Shown piece by piece: positions 16,569 through 25,043 of a stretch of 64,000 nucleotides of DNA. The position numbers and the translations under genes were made by a program. The notes under the pieces were generated by a model. The model was not told the origin of the DNA. It saw only the letters and a program-made list of their open reading frames with translations, and did not search any database. The stretch is from NCBI GenBank assembly GCA_040398845.1, contig JBBATH010000010.1, positions 62,001 through 126,000 of the forward strand, written 5' to 3'. Each line of letters opens with the position of its first letter. Position 1 is the first letter of the stretch. The DNA comes from WLND01 sp040398845. Its GTDB lineage: Bacteria > Actinomycetota > Actinomycetes > S36-B12.

Positions 16569-17705
16569 TCAGCGTCCCGCCGGGGTAAGGCCAAGCGACA
16601 TTCCGGCGAGGCCGCGAGGCCGAGCGCCGAGGGTGCGAGCGATGGCGGTGAGGGCGACCGCTGCAGGCTCCTGTGGATGGCTGAGAACGAGAGGGCTACC
16701 GTCATCACCGCCCTCGCGCAGTTTCACGTCGAATGGGATCTGGCCGAGCAGCGGAACATTCGTGCCGAGCGCCGAGGTGAGCTGCTCCGCAACCAGCGCC
16801 CCGCCGCCGAACCCGAAGAGGTCGATGGGCTCCCCGCAGTGTGGGCACGGGAAACTGCTCATGTTCTCGATGACCCCGGCAACCTTCTGGTGGGTCTGCT
16901 CGGCGAGGGTTCCGGCGCGGACGGCGACGTCAGCGGCAGCTGCCTGCGGGGTCGTCACGACAACGATCTCGGCGTTCGGGAGCAACTGCGCGGTTGAGAT
17001 TGCAATGTCGCCGGTGCCTGGTGGTAGGTCGAGGAGCAGGACGTCGAGGTCGCCCCACCAGACGTCGGCGAGGAACTGCTGAAGTGCCCGATGGAGCATG
17101 GGCCCCCGGAAGGCGACCGGTTGGGTGACCCCGCCGGGCTTGAACGGCAGCATCGAAATGACACGAACACCGAACCCGGTCGGCGGCATGATCATCCCCT
17201 CGACCATCGTGGGCGGGGCGGTGGCGCCGAGCATCCTGGGGATTGAGTGCCCGTAGACGTCGGCGTCGACGAGCCCGACCGACAGGCCCATGCCCACCAT
17301 TGCGACGGCGAGGTTTGCGGTGACCGAGGACTTCCCCACCCCGCCCTTTCCGGAGGCGATGGCGTAAACGCGGGTGAGGGAGCCGGGCTGCGCGAATGGG
17401 ATCTCGCGCTCGTCGTGGCCGCGCAGCAGTTTCTTGAGCTCCGCTCGTTGCTCATCGCCCATGACATCGAGTTCGACGACGACGGACGAAACCCCCGCAA
17501 CGGCGCTCACGGCCGTGGTGACCCGCTCAGTGATGGTGTCGCGCATCGGGCAGCCGGAGACGGTGAGGTAGACGCCGACTGTCACGGTGCCATCGTCGGC
17601 GATGTCAACGCTTTTGAGCATGCCAATCTCGGTGATGGGCCGGTGGATCTCGGGGTCTTCCACGGTGGCGAGGGCCGCCTGCACGGCGGCAACATCGATT
17701 GGCAT
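16569..17705 (-). CDS. mrp: Mrp/NBP35 family Fe-S cluster carrier ATPase
   Basis: 378 residues. An N-terminal DUF59/MIP18 domain (about 5-85, including TVSGCPMRDTITERV) precedes a deviant Walker P-loop ATPase: IASGKGGVGKSSVTANLAV (about 115-133), DADVYGHSIPRMLG, LLLDLPPGTGDIAIST and a CPHC pair (near 293-296) expected to hold a bridging Fe-S cluster at a dimer interface. Role: assembly or delivery of Fe-S clusters. It converges on tatB, the same neighbourhood as mycobacterial mrp (Rv1229c). Confidence 0.9.
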   Translation of the reverse strand: MPIDVAAVQAALATVEDPEIHRPITEIGMLKSVDIADDGTVTVGVYLTVSGCPMRDTITERVTTAVSAVAGVSSVVVELDVMGDEQRAELKKLLRGHDEREIPFAQPGSLTRVYAIASGKGGVGKSSVTANLAVAMVGMGLSVGLVDADVYGHSIPRMLGATAPPTMVEGMIMPPTGFGVRVISMLPFKPGGVTQPVAFRGPMLHRALQQFLADVWWGDLDVLLLDLPPGTGDIAISTAQLLPNAEIVVVTTPQAAAADVAVRAGTLAEQTHQKVAGVIENMSSFPCPHCGEPIDLFGFGGGALVAEQLTSALGTNVPLLGQIPFDVKLREGGDDGSPLVLSHPQEPAAVALTAIARTLGARPRGLAGMSLGLTPAGR

Positions 17706-17734
17706 GGCTTGATCGTAGGACGTGCGCGGTGACG

Positions 17735-18268
17735 TCAGGTCGGGCGGTCTTCGCCCCTTGACCGTCGCTCGGCCTCGATTGCGTCCATCCGGGCGGTGAG
17801 GTCCTCGACCAGATCACGCAGTTCCCCGCGCATGTAGTCGCGCGTCGCCACCTCGCCGAGGGCGAGTCGAATGGAGGCAAGCTCACGGGCGAGGTAATCA
17901 CTGTCGGCGAGCAGGCGCTCGGTGCGCTGGCGATCCTCCTGGTACTGGATGCGTTCGCGGTCGGTTTGCCTGTTCTGGGCCAGGAGGATGAGCGGCGCAG
18001 CGTAGGAGGCCTGGAGGGAAAGGAGCAGTGTGAGGAAGATGAAGGGGAAGAAGTCGGGTCGCAGATCCTCTGGGCCGACCGTGTTCCAGAGCACCCAGGT
18101 GACCACTACCGCGGTCATCCATGCAATGAAGGACCACGAGCCGATGTACCGGGCGACCTTCTCCGAGACCTGCCCGAACCGCTCCGGATTGTAGGCATCG
18201 CGGATCGAGACACCTCGCTTCCGCGGCTGATCGAGCCCGGATTGTCGTCGGCGTGGCGAGCTAACCAC
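17735..18268 (-). CDS. DUF1003 membrane protein
   Basis: 177 residues with the family pattern: ERFGQVSEKVARYIGSWSF, a first helix (SFIAWMTAVVVTWVLWN), the FPFIFLTLLLSLQASYAAP second helix, ILLAQNRQTDRER and then a long charged helix likely to form a coiled coil (residues about 105-175). The GTG at 18268 overlaps the preceding CBS gene's stop by 8 nt, so they are coupled; this pairing (MgtE-N/CBS protein plus DUF1003) and the following mrp are conserved in actinomycetes. Function unknown; link with Mg transport is by association. Confidence 0.82.
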   Translation of the reverse strand: MVSSPRRRQSGLDQPRKRGVSIRDAYNPERFGQVSEKVARYIGSWSFIAWMTAVVVTWVLWNTVGPEDLRPDFFPFIFLTLLLSLQASYAAPLILLAQNRQTDRERIQYQEDRQRTERLLADSDYLARELASIRLALGEVATRDYMRGELRDLVEDLTARMDAIEAERRSRGEDRPT

Positions 18269-19511
18269 GGTCGTCCCCGTCGTTTTCTCGCCAGTCCTCG
18301 GGAAGCATGTGATCGACCACGTCGTCGACGGTGACGGCGCCGATGAGCCGGCCATTTTCATCCACAACCGGCAGGGCCACGAGGTTGTAGGCCGCGAAGG
18401 TGCGCGTGACCACGGAGAGCGGAGCGTCCGGGCCCACCGGCACGAGGTTGGTGTCGAGGACGGAGGAGACGAGGGTCCCGGGCGGTTCCCGAAGGAGGCG
18501 CTGGAAGTGGGCGACCCCGAGGTACTTGCCGGTCGGTGTCTCGGTCGGCGCCCTCGTCACGTAGACCTGCGACGCGAGGGCAGGGGAGAGGTCCGGGTTG
18601 CGGATGTGCGCGAGGGCATCGGCGACGGTGGCGTCGGCCGGGAGCACGATCGGCTCGGTGGTCATCATGCCGCCGGCCGAGAAGTCGTCGTAGGTGAGCA
18701 GACGGCGGATGTCGTCGGCCTCATCGGGCTCCATGCGGTCGAGCAGCGCTGCGGCCTGCTCGGGTGGCAGCTCGGAAATGAGGTCTGCGGCGTCGTCAGG
18801 ATCCATCTCCTCCAGGACGTCAGCCGCGCGCTCAGCCTCGAGCATCGACACGATCGCGACCCGATCGTCCTCTGGCAGTTCCTCGAGAACATCGGCGAGC
18901 CGCTCGTCGTCAAGCTCCCGAGCCGCCTCGAGCCGCCGCTTTGGACTCAGGTCGTGCAGGACTGTCGCGACGTCGGCGGGACGCATCCGGTCGAGGCTGG
19001 CGATGAGGGATTCTGCGGACTGGTCGGCGGCGGGAAGGGACAGGCCCCCGATCTCCGACCAGTCGACGACGAATCGCTCACCACGTCGAAATCCGCCACC
19101 GCCGCGGCGTACGAAGAGCTGGGTGACATACCAGTCGGTCGTTCGGCTTTGCTCGAATGCGACATCGAGGATCGCGACGCGATCACCGGTCTCGAGCATT
19201 GCGACGGAGCGATCAAAGAGCTCGGCGGTGACAAGGGTCTCGCCGGCGCGCTGCTCGAAGCGGCGCAGGTTCACGGTTCCCGTGACGATGACCTGCCCAG
19301 TGTCGATGGCGGTGACCTTAGTCATTGGAACGAAAATGCGTCGCCTTGGCTGAACCTCGACCACGAGCCCGGTCAGTCTTGGGGGATTCGACCCTGAGCG
19401 AAGCACAACGACGCCGTCGCGCACCTTGCCGACCTGATCGCCGTTGGGATCGAAGACCCCGATTCCGGACAGGCGGGCCAGGAACACCCGGGTCGCAGCA
19501 CCTGTCGTCAC
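18261..19511 (-). CDS. MgtE N-domain/CBS protein lacking the channel
   Basis: 416 residues. The N-terminal part (about 1-165) resembles two PRC-barrel-like halves (FLARLSGIGVFDPNGDQVGK; RFVVDWSEIGGL), followed by the MgtE_N superhelical domain (about 170-280, LPEDDRVAIVSMLEAERAADVLEEMDP style repeats rich in acidic residues) and a CBS pair (about 285-405). The five transmembrane helices of real MgtE channels are absent, so this is a cytosolic sensor-like protein, similar to mycobacterial Rv1232c. Binding of Mg2+ or adenine nucleotides is inferred from the domains. Confidence 0.85.
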   Translation of the reverse strand: MTTGAATRVFLARLSGIGVFDPNGDQVGKVRDGVVVLRSGSNPPRLTGLVVEVQPRRRIFVPMTKVTAIDTGQVIVTGTVNLRRFEQRAGETLVTAELFDRSVAMLETGDRVAILDVAFEQSRTTDWYVTQLFVRRGGGGFRRGERFVVDWSEIGGLSLPAADQSAESLIASLDRMRPADVATVLHDLSPKRRLEAARELDDERLADVLEELPEDDRVAIVSMLEAERAADVLEEMDPDDAADLISELPPEQAAALLDRMEPDEADDIRRLLTYDDFSAGGMMTTEPIVLPADATVADALAHIRNPDLSPALASQVYVTRAPTETPTGKYLGVAHFQRLLREPPGTLVSSVLDTNLVPVGPDAPLSVVTRTFAAYNLVALPVVDENGRLIGAVTVDDVVDHMLPEDWRENDGDDRG

Positions 19512-19534
19512 GGTCGAAGGCTACCGTCGCGGGT

Positions 19535-20491
19535 GTGAATATGGCGGCGCCGACGCAGGGTGAACCCGTAGCGGGCGGGTTCGGGCGTGCGCACATGTCT
19601 CGGCCCTCTCGGATCGATGTGCTGTGGATGGGCGTCGCCGTTCTCTTCATTTCGGCATCGGGGCCGCTCATCACCGCGACGGTGGCCCCCGCCCTCGCGA
19701 TCGCCTTCTGGCGGTGCTTTCTCGGGTCGGGTGCCACTGGCATCTGGGTCGCGTTCAAGGCGAGGAGTGAGTTTCGACGTCTCTCACGGGGCCAATGGCG
19801 CCTCATCATCGCGAGTGGGCTACTCCTCGGTGCGCATTTCGCCACGTGGGTGCCGTCCTTGCGGTTCACGTCCGTCGCGTCAGCAACCGCGCTCGTTGCG
19901 ACTCAGCCGGTGTGGGCCGCCCTCATCGCCCGGTCGCGTGGCGTCCGGATTCAACGGCCCGTGTGGATCGGGATGGCCATCTCTCTCGCCGGAGTCCTTG
20001 TTCTTACGGGCGTCGATGTGTCCCTCGATCCACGACAGCTCATCGGTGACGTTCTTGCGCTGCTCGGCGCGATGCTCGCAGCGGCCTACTTCACGGTCTC
20101 CGCCGAGGCGCGAAAGACCGTCTCGACGGCGACGCTGACGTTTGGCCTCTATGGGACCGCGGCGCTGCTGCTCGTCGCCTTATGCATGCTCCTGCGGCAG
20201 CCCCTCATCGGATTCTCAGCAGAGGCCTGGATCCTCATCCTCGTGCTCACCTTGACCGCGCAACTGCTCGGACACTCGCTCATCAACAAGGTCCTCGCGA
20301 CAACCTCGGCCACCGTTGTATCGCTCGCGATTCTCTTCGAGCTCCCGGCTTCGACGATCATTGCTGCCGTGGCACTCGGGCAGGTACCGCCATGGGGCAT
20401 CATCCCGGCCGCTGCACTCATCGTCACCGGGCTTGTCATCGTCATCAGGTCGAGCGACTCATCGGAGCTCACCGAGGCGCCGCCGGTATGA
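19535..20491 (+). CDS. EamA/DMT-family transporter
   Basis: About 318 residues with ten hydrophobic segments in two EamA halves (first about 20-150, second about 165-300), for example GVAVLFISASGPLITA, GLLLGAHFATWVPSLRFTSV and the final IPAAALIVTGLVIVI. Drug/metabolite exporters of this kind move amino acids, nucleotides or other small molecules; the substrate is unknown. GTG at 19535 (ATG 19541 is an alternative) lies 13 nt after TACCGT. It ends in an ATGA overlap with the FGGY kinase, so it may be co-expressed with the glycerol-like module. Confidence 0.8.
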   Translation: MNMAAPTQGEPVAGGFGRAHMSRPSRIDVLWMGVAVLFISASGPLITATVAPALAIAFWRCFLGSGATGIWVAFKARSEFRRLSRGQWRLIIASGLLLGAHFATWVPSLRFTSVASATALVATQPVWAALIARSRGVRIQRPVWIGMAISLAGVLVLTGVDVSLDPRQLIGDVLALLGAMLAAAYFTVSAEARKTVSTATLTFGLYGTAALLLVALCMLLRQPLIGFSAEAWILILVLTLTAQLLGHSLINKVLATTSATVVSLAILFELPASTIIAAVALGQVPPWGIIPAAALIVTGLVIVIRSSDSSELTEAPPV

Positions 20492-21915
20492 GCGTCCTCG
20501 CGATCGATCAGGGCACGTCGGGTACGAAGGCGATCGTTGTCGACGATGCCGGCGTGGTTCGGGCCGTGGTTGAAGTCCCGGTGCGACCGGTGTATCTCGC
20601 CGGCGGCGGGGTCGAGCAGGATCCGGACCAGTTGCTCGCCTCAGTTCTCGAGGCTGGTCGCCAGGCCTGCGCCGCCGCGGGCCTGTCGATCGATGCCGTC
20701 GCCCTCGCGAACCAGGGCGAGACTGTGCTCGCATGGGATCCGGATACCGGCCGGCCCCTTTCGCAGGCGATCGTGTGGCAGGACAACCGGTCGGGAGGGA
20801 TCTGTGAGGGGCTCTCGGCGCATGCTGAGCTCATCGCACTCCGCACGGGCCTCGTCCTCGATCCGTACTTCTCCGCACCCAAGATGACCTGGCTGCGCCG
20901 CAACGTCACGCGCGACGGCGTCGTCACGACGACGGATGCCTGGCTCATCCACCATCTCACCGGGGAGTTCGTGAGCGACGTCACCACCGCGAGCAGATCG
21001 CTGATCCTCGATCTCGATACGACCCGCTGGGACCCTGAACTCCTCGGAATCTTCGGGCTTGAAGGTGAGCCGCTGCCACGTCTCGTGGGTTGCGACGAGG
21101 TCGCTGGCACCACATCGGCGTTCGGGCCCCAGGTACCGGTGGTGGGTCTCATCGTCGACCAGCAGGCGGCGCTGCTCGCCGAGGGGTGCCTAGCGCCGGG
21201 GATGGCGAAGTGCACGTACGGAACCGGGGCCTTTGTGGTGGCGAGCACGGGGGCCGATGCCGTCCGTTCGACAACCGGACTCACGACATCGGTGGCATGG
21301 CGCATGAGGGGGACCACGGAGTACTGCGTCGACGGGCAGGTGCTCACGGCCGGGTCCGCTGTTCGCTGGCTGGAGGATCTCGGCATCATCGCCAGTGCGG
21401 CCGGGGTCGATGCGGCCGCTGCATCGGACAGCGGCGGTGTCCTCTTCACTCCGGCGCTCGCAGGCCTGGCAGCACCTTGGTGGCGCTCGGATGCGCAGGC
21501 TGCGTTCACCGGCTTGAGCCTGTCGACGGGTGCCTCGCACCTTGTCCGCGCGGTCATCGACGGCATCGCAGCGCAGATCGCAGACCTCGTCCGGGTGATC
21601 GCTGAAGATACCGGCGTTCCGATCGCTCGACTGAGGGTCGATGGCGGCCTCACGAATTCGCGTGTCCTCATGCAGGCGCAGGCTGATCTGCTCCAGGCGC
21701 CGGTCGACGTGTATCCGTCGGCGCATGCGACTGCTCTGGGTGCTGCTGCCCTCGCCCGTCTCGCGCTGGATCCGACCCTGAGGCCCGCTGACGCCGTGGG
21801 AGGCTGGGCGCCATCAACGACCTACGAGCCGCGTATGTCAGCAGACGAGGCCGCGTACCATCTTGGGGCTTGGCGGTCAGCGATCGAGCGCGTGATGCCG
21901 AAGGTGGAGCCATGA
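20488..21915 (+). CDS. FGGY-family carbohydrate kinase, glycerol kinase-like
   Basis: 475 residues. ATP-binding and sugar-binding motifs are in place: AIDQGTSGTKAIVVD (about 5-19), IVWQDNRSGG (about 97-106), GEFVSDVTTASRSLILDL, KCTYGTGAFVVA (about 240-251) and LRVDGGLTNSRVLMQAQADL (about 382-401). The closest well-known member is glycerol kinase GlpK (DQGTSGTK, TWDNR replaced here by VWQDNR), which phosphorylates glycerol to sn-glycerol 3-phosphate. The next gene is a glycerol-3-phosphate-dehydrogenase-like flavoprotein, which supports that substrate or a similar polyol. ATG overlaps the previous stop. Confidence 0.8.
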   Translation: MSVLAIDQGTSGTKAIVVDDAGVVRAVVEVPVRPVYLAGGGVEQDPDQLLASVLEAGRQACAAAGLSIDAVALANQGETVLAWDPDTGRPLSQAIVWQDNRSGGICEGLSAHAELIALRTGLVLDPYFSAPKMTWLRRNVTRDGVVTTTDAWLIHHLTGEFVSDVTTASRSLILDLDTTRWDPELLGIFGLEGEPLPRLVGCDEVAGTTSAFGPQVPVVGLIVDQQAALLAEGCLAPGMAKCTYGTGAFVVASTGADAVRSTTGLTTSVAWRMRGTTEYCVDGQVLTAGSAVRWLEDLGIIASAAGVDAAAASDSGGVLFTPALAGLAAPWWRSDAQAAFTGLSLSTGASHLVRAVIDGIAAQIADLVRVIAEDTGVPIARLRVDGGLTNSRVLMQAQADLLQAPVDVYPSAHATALGAAALARLALDPTLRPADAVGGWAPSTTYEPRMSADEAAYHLGAWRSAIERVMPKVEP

Positions 21916-23324
21916 GAGAGACTAGCGGGATGCCAATGTTCGACGTCGCGATCATCGGAGCCGGGGTGGTGGGCTGCGCTGTCGCTCGCGAGCTCTCCGG
22001 GCTGCGCATGTCGGTTGCCCTCATTGAGGCGAGGGGCGATATCGGTGATGCGACGAGCAAGGCGAACACCGCGATCCTTCACACCGGCTTCGACTGTGTC
22101 CCCGGCTCACTCGAGTCCGCGATGGTGGCGCGGGGATACCGGCTTCTCGGCGACTATGCGCCGACCGTCGGCATCCCGATCGAGGGAACCGGTGCACTGC
22201 TCGTCGCGTGGTCAAAGGAGGAGCTCGACATCCTGCCGAAACTCGCGGCCAAGGCCCGCGAGAATGGGTACGACGCGTGCGAAATCATCGATGGCGCAGC
22301 CGTCTCCCGGGCCGTCCCCGATCTAGGACCGGGCGCACTCGGCGGCCTCACCGTCCCGGGGGAGTCGATCATCTGCTCCTGGACCACCGCCCTTGCCTAC
22401 GCGACCGAGGCGAAGGCGCGTGGGTGCACGCTGCTCCTCGAGACTGCGGTCACCGGCGTCAACGTGGGCGATCGAGTCACCACCCTCGAGACGACCGGGG
22501 GGCAGGTGCAGGCCCGTTGGATCGTCAATGCCGCAGGGCTCGGGGGCGACGTGGTCGACCGGATGTTCGGCTTCGATCGCTTCACCATCGTGCCCCGTCG
22601 CGGCGAGCTCCTCGTGTTCGACAAGCTGAGCCGGCCGAAGGCGCCCCGCATCGTCCTGCCCGTGCCGTCGTCGAAGGGGAAGGGCGTCCTCATCAGCCCG
22701 ACGATCTACGGAAACGTCATGCTCGGACCAACCTCGGAGAACCTCACAGACCGAGGCGATACCTCAACAACCGAGGAGGGCTTCGCCTTTCTTCTCGGCA
22801 AGGGACGATCGCTCATGCCATCACTACTCAAGGAGGACGTCACCGCCGCCTACGCGGGGCTACGCGCGTCGACCGAACACAGTGATTACGTTGTCGCTGC
22901 GAGCGGCGAGAAGCGCTACATCCTGCTCGGCGGTATCCGTTCGACCGGGCTCACTGCCTCGATGGCGCTCGGCGAGCATGTTCGAACGTTGCTCGAGGAG
23001 CACGGCGTGGCGACGGGAGTACGCGACGTCCTGCCTGAGCCGCCCCGGATGCCAAATATCGGCGAGGCATTCCCGAGGCCGTATGAGCGGGATGACCTCA
23101 TCGTCGAGGATCCCCTCTATGGCACGGTGACCTGCTTCTGCGAGCGTGTCACCGTGGGTGAGATTCGCGATGCGCTGCAATCGGCCATCCCGCCCCGCGA
23201 CCTCGATGGGCTGCGTCGACGCACCCGAGCCCTCATGGGCAGGTGTCAGGGTTTCTTCTGCGGTGCGCAAGTGGCGGCCCTCATGGAGGGTCCCCGGGCT
23301 CCCGCTGAGGCTGCGCATGACTGA
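21912..23324 (+). CDS. GlpA-like FAD dehydrogenase with C-terminal BFD Fe-S domain
   Basis: 470 residues. N-terminal dinucleotide-binding site DVAIIGAGVVGCAVARELS (about 10-28), glycerol-3-phosphate-oxidase fold including TSKANTAILHTGFD (about 52-65), NAAGLGGDVVDRM and RGELLVFDK. Residues about 400-460 form a BFD-type [2Fe-2S] domain: CFCERVTVGEIRDAL, then RRTRALMGRCQGFFCG supplies the second cysteine pair. The arrangement matches GlpA of the anaerobic glycerol-3-phosphate dehydrogenase and L-2-hydroxyglutarate-dehydrogenase relatives. It overlaps both neighbours (ATGA before, 8 nt after), indicating a coupled operon with the kinase and the next flavoprotein. Confidence 0.82.
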   Translation: MRETSGMPMFDVAIIGAGVVGCAVARELSGLRMSVALIEARGDIGDATSKANTAILHTGFDCVPGSLESAMVARGYRLLGDYAPTVGIPIEGTGALLVAWSKEELDILPKLAAKARENGYDACEIIDGAAVSRAVPDLGPGALGGLTVPGESIICSWTTALAYATEAKARGCTLLLETAVTGVNVGDRVTTLETTGGQVQARWIVNAAGLGGDVVDRMFGFDRFTIVPRRGELLVFDKLSRPKAPRIVLPVPSSKGKGVLISPTIYGNVMLGPTSENLTDRGDTSTTEEGFAFLLGKGRSLMPSLLKEDVTAAYAGLRASTEHSDYVVAASGEKRYILLGGIRSTGLTASMALGEHVRTLLEEHGVATGVRDVLPEPPRMPNIGEAFPRPYERDDLIVEDPLYGTVTCFCERVTVGEIRDALQSAIPPRDLDGLRRRTRALMGRCQGFFCGAQVAALMEGPRAPAEAAHD

Positions 23325-24561
23325 GACCCTGCGGCCGGACGTTCTCATCGTCGGTGGCGGCCCGGCGGGGCTCACCGCGGCGCGGAGCCTTCGGCGACTA
23401 GGCGTGGCCGGCGTCATCGTCCTCGATCGGGAGGAGGAGGCCGGCGGCATCCCGCGTCACAGCGATCACCTCGGGTACGGAATCAGGGACCTGCGGAGTG
23501 TCATGAAGGGCCCCGCGTATGCCAGGCGGCTCGTCGATCGGGCGCAGCAGGCTGGTGCGGAGATCATCACCTCCGCCACGGTGACCGGATGGGCGGGGGA
23601 GCGGTCACTTCTCGCGACGACCCCGCGCGGGCGGATCCGGGTCAATGCAGGCGCAGTTATCCTCGCCACCGGGGCCCGCGAGCGCCCGAGGGCTGCCCGC
23701 ATGGTGCCGGGCGATCGCCCCCTCGGGGTGTTCACGACCGGTCAATTGCAGCAGGAGGTCCACCTGCGCCACGCAGCGGTCGGTTCGCAGGCCGTCATCG
23801 TCGGCTCCGAGTTGGTGAGTTGGTCCGCTGTCCTTACCTTGCGCCAGGCACGCTGCCGGGTGGCACTGATGACGACCGAGTTCGAGTCTCCCGAGGTCTA
23901 TGCTCCCGTAGCGTTCGCCGGAAGGGCTCTCCTTGACGGGCCGGTAGCGCGGGCCACGCGGGTTGTGCGCATCATCGGACGAAGCCGGGTAGAGGCCGTC
24001 GAGATTGAGCACGTGACGACGGGTCTGCGGCGGATGGTCGCCTGCGACACCGTTGTCTTCACCGGCGACTGGGTCCCTGACCATGAGCTGGCACGCTCAG
24101 CGGGAATCGATCTTGATCCTGGCCATCGAGGACCGCTGGTCGACACCGACCTCGCCACCTCGGTCGGTGGCGTGTTTGCAGCGGGCAACCTTCTGCATCC
24201 GGTCGACACGGCTGACGTCGCCGCGCTCGACGGCAGGCACGTTGCTGCATCGGTGGTCCGGTGGCTCGTGGATGGGCCGGCCTCGCGATCAGCGGTACGC
24301 CTCGTCGCTGGCGACCCGTTTGACTGGGTGGCTCCCGGCCTCATCGGTGATCACATGGTCGGGCCTCCGCGGGATCGACTGCTCCTGTGGTCGCACCGAG
24401 CACAGTCGTTCCCGACCGTGGTTGCACGTCAAGGGGGCGCCATCATCGGCAGACGGACCCTGCCGTGGCCCGTTTCACCAGGCCGGGTGTTCCGGGTGCC
24501 GTGGTCGCTGGTTCGTCGGGCGGATCCGCTGGGCGGCGACGTCACGATCGCGCTCAACTGA
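23317..24561 (+). CDS. FAD/NAD(P) oxidoreductase, GlpB/HcnB-like partner
   Basis: 414 residues. LIVGGGPAGLTAARSLRRLG (about 9-28) binds FAD; VILATGAREPR-like ATG motif appears as VILATGARERPRAARM (about 112-127) and the second nucleotide site as AVIVGSELVSWSAVLTLR. DTVVFTGDWVPDHELAR and GVFAAGNLLHP complete the disulfide-reductase-type fold but there is no redox-active CxxC. Proteins of this type accompany GlpA-like BFD flavoproteins and form heteromeric dehydrogenases that pass electrons onward. ATG 23317 overlaps the previous gene by 8 nt. Confidence 0.75.
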   Translation: MTETLRPDVLIVGGGPAGLTAARSLRRLGVAGVIVLDREEEAGGIPRHSDHLGYGIRDLRSVMKGPAYARRLVDRAQQAGAEIITSATVTGWAGERSLLATTPRGRIRVNAGAVILATGARERPRAARMVPGDRPLGVFTTGQLQQEVHLRHAAVGSQAVIVGSELVSWSAVLTLRQARCRVALMTTEFESPEVYAPVAFAGRALLDGPVARATRVVRIIGRSRVEAVEIEHVTTGLRRMVACDTVVFTGDWVPDHELARSAGIDLDPGHRGPLVDTDLATSVGGVFAAGNLLHPVDTADVAALDGRHVAASVVRWLVDGPASRSAVRLVAGDPFDWVAPGLIGDHMVGPPRDRLLLWSHRAQSFPTVVARQGGAIIGRRTLPWPVSPGRVFRVPWSLVRRADPLGGDVTIALN

Positions 24562-25004
24562 TGACGGATTCGGGTGCCCGACCTGCCGGACGGGAGCACG
24601 CCGATATCGCGTGCGTTGGCGCAGTGGCGTTCGACGACTCTGGTCGACTGCTCCTTGTGAAGCGCGCGAATCCGCCGGCGCAGGGGCTCTGGTCAATTCC
24701 CGGAGGCCGCGTCGAGCCGGGCGAGTCCGCCGGGATTGCGGTCGTGCGCGAGGTCCTCGAGGAGACGGGCCTGGCGGTGATGATCGTTCGCGAGGTCGGC
24801 ACCGTGTACCGCGACGCGCCGAGTGGCGGCCGCTACGTCATCCGCGATTTCCTCGTGGAACTGGCGGCGGGAGCCGTACCGGTCGCCGGCGATGACGCAG
24901 ATGATGCGCGCTTCTTCACGGTGGCTGACCTCGTGCCCGATGAGCTCAGCCCCGGCCTGCTCGAGGCGTTGGCCGACTGGGATCTCATCCACAAGGAGCG
25001 CTGA
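24561..25004 (+). CDS. Nudix hydrolase
   Basis: 147 residues with a complete Nudix box: GGRVEPGESAGIAVVREVLEETG (GX5EX7REUXEEXGU, about 51-73). N-terminal strand CVGAVAFDDSGRLLLVKRAN. Hydrolyses a nucleoside diphosphate linked to another moiety; whether it is a housecleaning, ADP-ribose or other enzyme is not readable. ATG overlaps the last base of the preceding stop (TGATG), so it is the distal gene of the flavoprotein operon. Confidence 0.85.
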   Translation: MTDSGARPAGREHADIACVGAVAFDDSGRLLLVKRANPPAQGLWSIPGGRVEPGESAGIAVVREVLEETGLAVMIVREVGTVYRDAPSGGRYVIRDFLVELAAGAVPVAGDDADDARFFTVADLVPDELSPGLLEALADWDLIHKER

Positions 25005-25043
25005 AGGGGCGGGCGCCTCGCATCAGGCCCGTACGGTGGCGGC

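Noticed and set aside
18309..19397. 362-codon rightward open frame opposite the MgtE-N/CBS gene
   Set aside because: Composition mirrors the antisense of an acidic gene; MgtE_N and CBS motifs on the minus strand are clear.
20508..21671. 387-codon leftward open frame opposite the FGGY kinase
   Set aside because: Kinase motifs are unmistakable on the plus strand; the antisense translation is Ser/Arg/Pro-rich noise.
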